Shown here: one piece after another, positions 16,072-21,538 of the stretch
Position numbering within the stretch: position 1 is the stretch's first letter
How the letters are laid out: each line of letters begins with the position of its first letter
Source of the DNA: Bacteroidales bacterium UBA4788
GTDB taxonomy: Bacteria; Bacteroidota; Bacteroidia; Bacteroidales; VadinHA17
Reading direction: 5' to 3'
DNA length: 22,314 nucleotides
NCBI GenBank assembly: GCA_002402965.1
Contig: DHGW01000056.1
Coordinates: forward strand, 109,580-131,893
Made by a program: the position numbers and the translations under genes
Notes under the pieces: model-generated
The model's input: the letters and a program-made list of their open reading frames with translations, nothing else
Told to the model about the DNA's origin: nothing
The model's database searches: none

Positions 16072-16509
16072 TTATTTGAACTCTTTTCTGTAAGGGTAGA
16101 CATCATCTGCCCAGTTGCCTTCTGAAAGCAGCTTTTCCTGGTTGGGGTGGTGGAGGAAGTCAATGCCGAAGAGTTCATGCATCTCTCTCTCTATCCAGTT
16201 TGATGCGCTGAACATGTTTGAGAGTGATTCAATATGCGGCTTCTCCCTGTCAAGAATCACATGCAGGCTGAGAATTGATCCGTCAGCGTCAAAACTGAAG
16301 TGATAGTAGATCTCAAACCCTCGCCTGGTATGAAGGGCGGAGGCTATGATAAACCGGTAACCCTCGCTTTTATAGAGGTATTCAGAAATGGCGGGTATGG
16401 CTGTAGGTCTGATAGTGACAATCGCGCGTCTGCCATTCTGCAGTTCCACCTTTACAGTGTCATCGCTGAATTTCTCCGTCAGTTTATTGATGGCTGCCTC
16501 TGTATCCAT
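16072..16509 (-). CDS. mbhK: NuoC/MbhK-like 30-kDa hydrogenase subunit
   Basis: Soluble subunit of 145 residues homologous to complex I NuoC (30 kDa) and to MbhK, EchD and the N-terminal part of HycE. The family signature near the C terminus is clear: NWIEREMHELFGIDFLHHPNQEKLL, followed by a YPYRKEFK end like that leading into the catalytic subunit in fused homologues. It binds the large subunit rather than a cofactor. Located 10 bp after the small subunit and 13 bp before the large subunit. Confidence 0.94.
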   Translation of the reverse strand: MDTEAAINKLTEKFSDDTVKVELQNGRRAIVTIRPTAIPAISEYLYKSEGYRFIIASALHTRRGFEIYYHFSFDADGSILSLHVILDREKPHIESLSNMFSASNWIEREMHELFGIDFLHHPNQEKLLSEGNWADDVYPYRKEFK

Positions 16510-16519
16510 TCCTGTGTCG

Positions 16520-16933
16520 CTATTTTTTTCCTGCCAGTTTTACTATTCCTGCAATGATTGCTTCCGGTTTAGGTGGACAACCCGGAATATATGCATCGAC
16601 CGGTATGATCTTGTCAACGGGTCCGGCGAAGGTGATGCCTTCCGCAAAGATTCCTCCGGTACAGCCGCAGGCGCCAATGGCCACCACCAGCAGCGGTTTG
16701 GGAGCCTGGTGATAAAGCTCCAGCAGCCGGTCTTTGTCGCGCCTGTTTATTGATCCGTTTACCAGCAGCACGTCAGCATGCCTGATGCTGCCCACCAGCA
16801 ATATTCCGAACCGTTCAAGGTCATACCTCGGGGTAAGGCAGTCAAGGATCTCAATATCACAGTTGTTGCATGATGCTCCGCCGAAGTGGAAGACCCAGAG
16901 TGATTTCCTCAAACAATAATCCTTGAAACCCAC
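16520..16933 (-). CDS. mbhJ: Group 4 [NiFe] hydrogenase small subunit (NuoB-like)
   Basis: Electron-transferring small subunit of 137 residues carrying the proximal [4Fe-4S] cluster. Ligands: Cys22 and Cys25 in GGASCNNCDIE, Cys89 in IGACGCTGGIF, and Cys119 in IPGCPPKPEAI. The CxxC spacing is that of Ech/Mbh/Hyc small subunits; complex I NuoB has adjacent Cys residues instead. There is no Tat signal and no medial or distal cluster region, as expected for group 4 enzymes, which face the cytoplasm. Additional cysteines 32 and 91 are near the cluster ligands. Confidence 0.95.
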   Translation of the reverse strand: MGFKDYCLRKSLWVFHFGGASCNNCDIEILDCLTPRYDLERFGILLVGSIRHADVLLVNGSINRRDKDRLLELYHQAPKPLLVVAIGACGCTGGIFAEGITFAGPVDKIIPVDAYIPGCPPKPEAIIAGIVKLAGKK

Positions 16934-16944
16934 GATCTGCGTTT

Positions 16945-17874
16945 TTATAATCCTAATGCAATCAGCACAATGGCAATCACAACCAGCAGATTCATCCAGA
17001 CAAGGAAGAACCTGGCGGCCTGTTTTATTTTCACTCTCGGGTTGGTATTCCTGATCAGGGTGAGGAGAAGCACCACGCCGAGTATCTTCAGGATGAGCCA
17101 GACAATGTTGATGCCCGGGTTCATTCCGTTCATGAGAAGTGCGACAAGGAAAGCAGGCAGGATGAAAAGCATGATGTATTTCGCCAGCTTTATCATCGCG
17201 TAGGGAGGGCCTGAATATTCAATATAGATGCCTGATGCCAGTTCTGCTTCTGCTTCAGGCATGTCGAAGGGCACCAGCGCGAGTTTGGCCTGTATACAGA
17301 AGACTCCTGCAATGAAGAGCAGCACGCCGGAGATGCTGCCGATAAAAGGTGTGCCCGACTGCTGTGCAGCTATGATGCTGTCAAGGTCGAACTTCTGTCC
17401 GCTCTTCATTATCACGGCAGCCATGATCAGGAGAAAAGTGAGCTCATAACTGATGATAAGCTTCATCTCGCGCGATGCTCCCACGGCTGCCAGGGGATTT
17501 CCTGAGGCAAGTGAACCGATGATGTATGAGAATGACGGCAGGGTAAGAAGGTAGAATATGACAATGATATCGCCCCTGAAGCCTGTTTCTATGTTGAACA
17601 GGGGAAGCAGGATAAAGAGGCCGGCCATGGTGGCACCGAAGACCGCCAGCAAAGGAGCAAGGAGAAAGACAAAACCCGATCCGGACTTCGGCATAATGGT
17701 CTCCTTGACTAGCAGCAGCTTGAAGAAGTCATAGAATGGCTGAAGCAGCGGAGGTCCCTTGCGGAACTGGACCCTGGCGGTTATCTTCCTGTCAAACCAG
17801 GAGAGAAAAGCACCCGCCACTGCCATGAAGAGCAGTCCGGGGAAAATGAAGAACCAGAGGAGATAAACCGCCAT
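16945..17874 (-). CDS. mbhM: NuoH/MbhM-like membrane anchor subunit
   Basis: Membrane protein of 309 residues with about eight helices, homologous to NuoH, MbhM, EchB and HycD. It shows the family loops FDRKITARVQFRKGPPLLQPFYD near the N terminus and LVPFDMPEAEAELASGIYIEYSGPPYAMIKLAKY in the middle, with the conserved acidic cluster. It anchors the hydrogenase module to the membrane and forms the entrance of the ion-translocation path. It is spaced 11 bp from both neighbours. Confidence 0.95.
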   Translation of the reverse strand: MAVYLLWFFIFPGLLFMAVAGAFLSWFDRKITARVQFRKGPPLLQPFYDFFKLLLVKETIMPKSGSGFVFLLAPLLAVFGATMAGLFILLPLFNIETGFRGDIIVIFYLLTLPSFSYIIGSLASGNPLAAVGASREMKLIISYELTFLLIMAAVIMKSGQKFDLDSIIAAQQSGTPFIGSISGVLLFIAGVFCIQAKLALVPFDMPEAEAELASGIYIEYSGPPYAMIKLAKYIMLFILPAFLVALLMNGMNPGINIVWLILKILGVVLLLTLIRNTNPRVKIKQAARFFLVWMNLLVVIAIVLIALGL

Positions 17875-17885
17875 ATTCTTTCTCT

Positions 17886-18377
17886 TTACTCTTTTTCAGT
17901 CACATATAAGTACTCCCTGATGAGCACTCTCTCATTCAGCTGATAAACATGCTCGTCAGGTTTCTCTGTTTCATCAGTAAGTTTCGCTGTTCCCGGCGGG
18001 CATGCCGCAACGAACTTCCTGGCCTCTTCATGGTCACACAGGTCATAGAGAAGATCTTTGTTACGGTGATGCCTGAAGAAATCGGTCATCATCGTGCCAA
18101 AGGGACAGATGGTGACGCATGACTTGCATGAGACACACAGGTTCGTGTGGCGCATGATCACGCCGTCGCTGTCTTTCTCCAGGGCATCGGCGGGGCAGAC
18201 TGCGATGCACGGGGCTTCTTCGCACCTGCGGCAGGTGAACCTGAAGGTGGCCAGTTCACGTATGGTCTTGAGGCCGTTGGTGTTTGATGAGCTGTAGCAG
18301 AGAGCCTCAGGCAATTCCAGTGATGGGTTCTGCACCATCGCTGCCCTCAGTTTAATCATATCTAAAAGCACCTTCAT
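17886..18377 (-). CDS. HycB-like iron-sulfur electron-transfer subunit
   Basis: Ferredoxin-type subunit of 163 residues resembling HycB/HyfA/CooF proteins. Two complete [4Fe-4S]-type motif groups are visible: CRRCEEAPCIAVCP (with PADAL) and CVSCKSCVTICPFG. Where HycB has a first C-x2-C-x2-C motif there is only a lone Cys (EALCYSS), and where it has a last C-x2-C...C-x3-CP motif only DLC and AACPPG remain. It therefore probably carries two clusters rather than four, with possibly a third incomplete site. In formate hydrogenlyase and CO-dependent hydrogenases this type of protein bridges the substrate dehydrogenase to the hydrogenase; here the adjacent candidates are HydB/HydG. Confidence 0.85.
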   Translation of the reverse strand: MKVLLDMIKLRAAMVQNPSLELPEALCYSSSNTNGLKTIRELATFRFTCRRCEEAPCIAVCPADALEKDSDGVIMRHTNLCVSCKSCVTICPFGTMMTDFFRHHRNKDLLYDLCDHEEARKFVAACPPGTAKLTDETEKPDEHVYQLNERVLIREYLYVTEKE

Positions 18378-18389
18378 AAGATAACCTGT

Positions 18390-18845
18390 TTAAAGGTTCA
18401 GCTGGTTCATCAGCTGGAATCTTGTGTCACTGAGTCGCTGAGATATCGTCTGGGCAATCTTTGACATGGTCTTGAAGCCGAAATCGCAGTCTCTCTCTAT
18501 TTCGGCATTAAGCATCTTCGCATTGATGGCGATGACCCTTGCAGGAGTGACGGCCATCACCCAGGCAGTGGATATATAGGGATGGAAGACGGCTGACCAG
18601 GAGAACAGCTGGCCTTCCGTGATGGTTCCCAGGTGTATCCTCTTTTCCTTCGGGAGGCTGATTCCCAGGGAAAGCGATCCGGACAGCAATACGAAGACCT
18701 CCGAAAGCTCATCGTATTGTTCGAAGATTATCTCCTTAACCTTGAATTCCCTGATGGAGGAGATACCGGCAATAGTTTCGAGCTGCTCGTCTGAGTATTT
18801 CTCAAAGAATCTTATCCGTTTCAGATCATCAGTTTCCACCTTCAT
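18390..18845 (-). CDS. Stand-alone cyclic-nucleotide-binding-fold (Crp-like) protein without HTH
   Basis: Protein of 151 residues with the beta-roll of the CRP/FNR effector domain: FFEKYSDEQLETIAGISS..., EIIFEQYDELSEVFVLLSGSLSL, and a C-terminal helix. There is no room for a DNA-binding HTH, so it is not a complete transcription factor. The phosphate-binding cassette region, expected as GE-L-A plus R-T/S-A, reads GQLFSWSAVFHPYISTAWVMAV and lacks the arginine, so binding of cAMP is doubtful. It lies between the HydG-like and HycB-like genes (gaps 16 and 12 bp). Likely roles are an effector-sensing or structural subunit of the enzyme complex; I cannot choose between them. Confidence 0.82.
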   Translation of the reverse strand: MKVETDDLKRIRFFEKYSDEQLETIAGISSIREFKVKEIIFEQYDELSEVFVLLSGSLSLGISLPKEKRIHLGTITEGQLFSWSAVFHPYISTAWVMAVTPARVIAINAKMLNAEIERDCDFGFKTMSKIAQTISQRLSDTRFQLMNQLNL

Positions 18846-18861
18846 TACATTGTCCTTTTGG

Positions 18862-19701
18862 TTATTTCCAGATTTCAGGATTATGCTTTATCTCCCTGTA
18901 AGTGAATACAGGGCCGTCCTTGCAGACGAAAAATTCACCCATCATGCAATGTCCGCATTTGCCAAGGCCGCATGACATGTTCTTTTCCATCGAGAGGTAT
19001 ATCTGCTCATCGCGGTAGCCCATCTCCAAAAGCCTTATAGTCCCGAATTTCATCATAATCGGGGGGCCGCAGACCACGGCAACGGAGTTTTCTATCTTCA
19101 CCTTTATCTGGTCGAGCAGTGCGGTTGCGACACCAACCGGTCCGTCCCAGTCGTCATCGGTCACATCCACCGTACGGTATGCTTCAAACTTGTCAATACT
19201 GTTAAGCCTGCTGAACAGCGGTTTGTAAATGCAGTCGGCCGGGGTCTTCGAACCATAGCAGAGTATCACCTTCTCAAGGTCATCCTTCATGTGCTCAAGC
19301 GCGAAGAGCAGCGACCTTATGGGAGCCAGACCACAGCCTCCTCCGAGGATAAGCACCTCTTTTCCTTTGAACTCACTCACCGGGTAACCTCGTCCGTAGG
19401 GACCCCTGATACCCATGACAGCACCCGGTTTGAGCTCATGCATGATCCCGGTGACGTATCCTGTCTTCATGACTGTGACCTCCAGCCTGTCAGTTACCAG
19501 AGGTGATGACGATGGTGTAAATGGAGCTTCACCCACTCCGTCAACAGCCAGCTCAATGAACTGGCCCGTTTTAAAGACGAATTTCTCATCCGGTATCAGC
19601 ACGAACGTCCTGATCAGGGGAGACTCTTCAATCACCTCCCCGAGGGTTGCCCGCAAGGGCTTATATATATTAACGGTATCGCTGGCCATAAGAATCATCA
19701 T
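18862..19701 (-). CDS. hydG: Sulfhydrogenase gamma (HydG)-like FAD/NAD(P)-binding subunit
   Basis: Ferredoxin-reductase-fold protein of 279 residues, similar to HydG of Pyrococcus sulfhydrogenase and AsrB of anaerobic sulfite reductase. The FAD domain ends with GEAPFTPSSSP and GIRGPYGRGYP; the nucleotide-binding domain has LGGGCGLAPIRSLL (about 119-132) and CGPPIMM (211-217). At the C terminus Cys244, Cys249, Cys252 and Cys260 (SCGLGKCGHC...C) form a [2Fe-2S] site. It should oxidise or reduce NAD(P)H and exchange electrons with HydB. The start overlaps the hydB stop as ATGA; Met5 is another possible start. No AsrC-like sulfite reductase catalytic gene is present. Confidence 0.9.
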   Translation of the reverse strand: MMILMASDTVNIYKPLRATLGEVIEESPLIRTFVLIPDEKFVFKTGQFIELAVDGVGEAPFTPSSSPLVTDRLEVTVMKTGYVTGIMHELKPGAVMGIRGPYGRGYPVSEFKGKEVLILGGGCGLAPIRSLLFALEHMKDDLEKVILCYGSKTPADCIYKPLFSRLNSIDKFEAYRTVDVTDDDWDGPVGVATALLDQIKVKIENSVAVVCGPPIMMKFGTIRLLEMGYRDEQIYLSMEKNMSCGLGKCGHCMMGEFFVCKDGPVFTYREIKHNPEIWK

Positions 19702-20687
19702 GTGAGTTCCATGAACAGTTCATTTTTGTTGATTTTGCCAATGCATGCCTCTATACACCTGCCGCAGCCCGTGCATGCAAGTGAATTGAATTTCTGAGGC
19801 CTCCAAACATACTTGCACATGTACCTGTTGCGGAAGCGATGCGGCAGTTCAAAGAGAGCGTCCTCTCCTCCGGCCACTCTTTCAAATCCGGGGTACTGGC
19901 AGGCATCCATCTGCTTTACCTTCTTAAAATCGGGCTTGTCAATGAGGAGGAAGCAGCTGCAGGTGGGGCATATTGTTGTGCAGGCGCCGCAGGAGACACA
20001 TTTTGAGGCGTATTTGACCCAGATATGGTCACCTGCTCTCCGGATGATCTCACCGGTAGCCTGGTAATCAGGAAGGCCCCTGTTCAATTCAGCCAGTAAA
20101 GCTTCTGTTTTCTCGTGCCTCTGATCGGCGAAGAGGAGACTTTCAGGGTCATTAACCCCGGCAGCAGACGATAACTGCCTGGCCAGTTCCTCCCCTTTGT
20201 CTGAAATGACCTTCAGAAAGATATAATCACCTTCTGACAGCAGGGCCATATCCGCACCTTCCATGGTATATGGCTTAACGCCATAGGAGGTGCAGTGACA
20301 GTGATTATTTACCGAGAAGCAATCTGAGGATACCAGGATGGTGCTCTTCCTGCGATTCCTGTAGAAGGGATCGGTGAAAGCCTCATCAAGATATATCTCG
20401 TCAAGCAACCCGAGGGCCTCCACATCACAGTTGGGCGCCCCGATTATGATCCTTGGCCTGCCGTTATTCATGGCCGAAGTCACATTCTCCCTGACAGGGA
20501 GAAAGAAATTCTTGAGAGGAGTGGCGGGCTTGGGAGTGTTGTAAGCAATATTTTCAGCCTGACTCAGCCTGAACGGCTCATAATCAAGGCTAAATTCATC
20601 TTTCACCGGGACAAAAATGTCATGTGAGGTGAGTAGTTTTTCCAGTGAACGATGCCAATCTTCTTTCTTAATACTTATGTAGTACAT
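19698..20687 (-). CDS. hydB: Sulfhydrogenase beta (HydB)-like 2x[4Fe-4S] subunit
   Basis: Iron-sulfur protein of 329 residues similar to HydB (sulfhydrogenase beta) and AsrA. N-terminal landmarks include GAPNCDVEALGLLDEIY and DPFYRNRR. Two [4Fe-4S] motifs are complete: Cys230/233/236/240 (CVSCGACTTICPTCSCF) and Cys305/308/311/315 (CTGCGRCIEACI). Additional cysteines (87, 123, 130, 132, 243, 245, 263, 291) could hold more cofactors. It is the first gene of the 19-gene hydrogenase array. The ATG is 1 bp from a Rex-type palindrome. In sulfhydrogenase, HydB links the NAD(P)H-oxidising HydG to the [NiFe] subunits; the same bridging role is inferred here. Confidence 0.92.
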   Translation of the reverse strand: MYYISIKKEDWHRSLEKLLTSHDIFVPVKDEFSLDYEPFRLSQAENIAYNTPKPATPLKNFFLPVRENVTSAMNNGRPRIIIGAPNCDVEALGLLDEIYLDEAFTDPFYRNRRKSTILVSSDCFSVNNHCHCTSYGVKPYTMEGADMALLSEGDYIFLKVISDKGEELARQLSSAAGVNDPESLLFADQRHEKTEALLAELNRGLPDYQATGEIIRRAGDHIWVKYASKCVSCGACTTICPTCSCFLLIDKPDFKKVKQMDACQYPGFERVAGGEDALFELPHRFRNRYMCKYVWRPQKFNSLACTGCGRCIEACIGKINKNELFMELT

Positions 20688-20688
20688 T

Positions 20689-20710
20689 TTATGTGAGAAG
20701 ATTCACATAA
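20689..20710. promoter_or_regulatory. Probable Rex operator of the hydrogenase operon
   Basis: Perfect inverted repeat TTATGTGA-N6-TCACATAA (arms 20689-20696 and 20703-20710). Its core TGTGA-N6-TCACA equals that of the Rex consensus TTGTGAAATATTTCACAA, and rex itself is divergently encoded next door. CRP-type regulators recognise the same core, so the protein could differ. It ends 1 bp from the hydB start codon, so it would lie in the 5' leader rather than over the promoter. Confidence 0.75.
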
Positions 20711-20720
20711 TAAAGTTAAA

Positions 20721-20735
20721 TGTGCAATTAACACA
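20721..20735. promoter_or_regulatory. Imperfect Rex-like half-site pair near the hydB promoter
   Basis: TGTG-CAATTAA-CACA has the correct half-sites, but a spacer one base shorter than the TGTG-N8-CACA of the perfect elements. It is nested in GTTAA-N8-TTAAC (20715-20732). It lies next to the predicted transcription start of hydB. Possible secondary operator; weak. Confidence 0.3.
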
Positions 20736-20738
20736 AGT

Positions 20739-20746
20739 CAAATTTA
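20739..20746 (-). promoter_or_regulatory. Candidate -7 element of hydB promoter
   Basis: On the minus strand the sequence reads TAAATTTG, an exact match to the Bacteroidetes -7 consensus TAnnTTTG. It would place transcription start near 20733, just upstream of the Rex palindrome. No good TTTG is seen at the expected -33 distance, so confidence is limited. Confidence 0.35.
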
Positions 20747-20795
20747 TTTTATCCCTTACTGGATCATGTCCCTGGATTGTTTTAATAACATATTC

Positions 20796-20812
20796 ATAAT
20801 CAATATGATTAT
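20796..20812. promoter_or_regulatory. A/T-rich perfect palindrome followed by T-rich run
   Basis: ATAATCA-ATA-TGATTAT is a perfect 7-3-7 inverted repeat followed by a T-rich stretch (to 20820). It lies in the middle of the divergent hydB/rex intergenic region, immediately upstream of the candidate rex -33 element. It may be an operator for another regulator; as a terminator hairpin it would be weak because it has only one G-C pair per arm. Confidence 0.4.
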
Positions 20813-20817
20813 TTTTA

Positions 20818-20850
20818 TTTGTGCTATATGAAAAAGTTGGTTTAACTTGC
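20818..20850 (+). promoter_or_regulatory. Candidate rex-hypF promoter
   Basis: TTTG at 20818-20821 followed after 21 bp by TAACTTGC (20843-20850), close to the Bacteroidetes TTTG / TAnnTTTG pattern in sequence and spacing. It predicts transcription start near 20857, which would exclude the TTG codon at 20847 as the rex start and place the 20879-20894 palindrome just downstream of the start site. Confidence 0.35.
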
Positions 20851-20878
20851 ATTGGAGATTTGTGAAACGGGTTGTTAA

Positions 20879-20894
20879 TGTGAAACAAATCACA
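20879..20894. promoter_or_regulatory. Probable Rex auto-regulatory operator
   Basis: TGTGA-AACAAA-TCACA is a second perfect match to the Rex core TGTGA-N6-TCACA. It contains the preferred rex GTG start codon (20880-20882), so binding here would block transcription through the beginning of rex-hypF. Confidence 0.6.
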
Positions 20895-21533
20895 AAACAT
20901 AATATTCGGAACAGCCTGAGGAGGATTTTTCTTTATCACGGGCTGCTGGTCAGGCTGAACTCTATGGGAGTCACCAGGGTATTTTCCTACACCCTGGCCG
21001 AGGGGACCGGGGTCACTCCGGAACAGGTGAGAAAGGATTTTTCTGAGTATAGAATAAAGGGGAACAGACGCGGAGGCTATATCACCGGATCACTTCTGAG
21101 TGAGATGGAGGCTCTCTTCAACCGCGACTGGATGAGCAATGTGATACTGGTGGGTATGGGCAATCTGGGACAGGCTCTCTCGAAATACGGGCAGTTTATT
21201 CAGCGAGGCATCAACATTGTAGCCACATTCGATGTAGATCCATACAAGCAGAAGGTCAGGGCTGACAGCTGTGTCTACCCGCCCGGGCGGCTCCAGGAGA
21301 TCATTGACAGGTTCAGGGTCAAGGTGGCCATTATTGCCGTTCCCGACATCTCAGCCCAGGACGTGTGCAATGAACTTGTGAGCATGGGCATCCGGGGCAT
21401 AGTTAATTTCTCGCCAGTGTTGCTTAAAGTTCCCGTTTACGTGGTTGTGAACAATGTGAACCTGAGTGATGAGATAGAAAGTGTAATCCTGTCTGTTTAC
21501 CGCATGAAGGAAGAACAGTCGCTATTCCTGTAG
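20880..21533 (+). CDS. rex: Redox-sensing transcriptional repressor Rex
   Basis: NADH/NAD+-sensing repressor. An N-terminal winged helix (about residues 8-75: LRRIFLYHGLLVRLNSMG, LAEGTGVTPEQVRKDFSEY, RRGGYITGSLL) is followed by a Rossmann domain with VILVGMGNLGQAL, FDVDPYKQK, IIAVPD and a typical end GIVNFSPVLLKVPVYVVVNNVNLSDEIE. No ATG suits the start. GTG at 20880 gives 217 residues, normal for Rex; GTG at 20862 (GGAG four bases upstream) and TTG at 20847 are in-frame alternatives. Known action: NAD+-bound Rex represses fermentative and redox genes, and NADH releases it. It is divergent to the hydrogenase operon, and perfect operator-like palindromes occur at both gene starts. Confidence 0.93.
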   Translation: MKQITKHNIRNSLRRIFLYHGLLVRLNSMGVTRVFSYTLAEGTGVTPEQVRKDFSEYRIKGNRRGGYITGSLLSEMEALFNRDWMSNVILVGMGNLGQALSKYGQFIQRGINIVATFDVDPYKQKVRADSCVYPPGRLQEIIDRFRVKVAIIAVPDISAQDVCNELVSMGIRGIVNFSPVLLKVPVYVVVNNVNLSDEIESVILSVYRMKEEQSLFL

Positions 21534-21538
21534 CCTTA

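Noticed and set aside
16059..16178. Longer N terminus for the large subunit starting at 16178
   Set aside because: It would overlap the NuoC-like gene by more than 100 bp and adds Ser/Thr-rich sequence absent from the family; the ATG at 16058 gives the expected start.
12959..17874. Interpretation as a respiratory complex I (Nuo) fragment
   Set aside because: NuoB, C, D, H and L homologues are present, but the large subunit retains all four nickel-binding cysteines, the small subunit has the CxxC of hydrogenases, and a HycI-type protease is encoded.
8370..18377. Interpretation as a formate hydrogenlyase
   Set aside because: HycB- and HycF-like proteins are present, but no formate dehydrogenase (FdhF) or formate transporter is encoded in the window; HydB/HydG occupy the input position.
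18862..20687. HydB/HydG pair as anaerobic sulfite reductase AsrA/AsrB
   Set aside because: Sequence alone is compatible, but no AsrC sirohaem subunit is nearby and the pair is joined to hydrogenase genes by ATGA overlap and short gaps.
20778..20790. TGTT-TTAAT-AACA as another Rex operator
   Set aside because: Short arms in A/T-rich DNA; spacing and half-sites do not match the perfect elements at 20689 and 20879.
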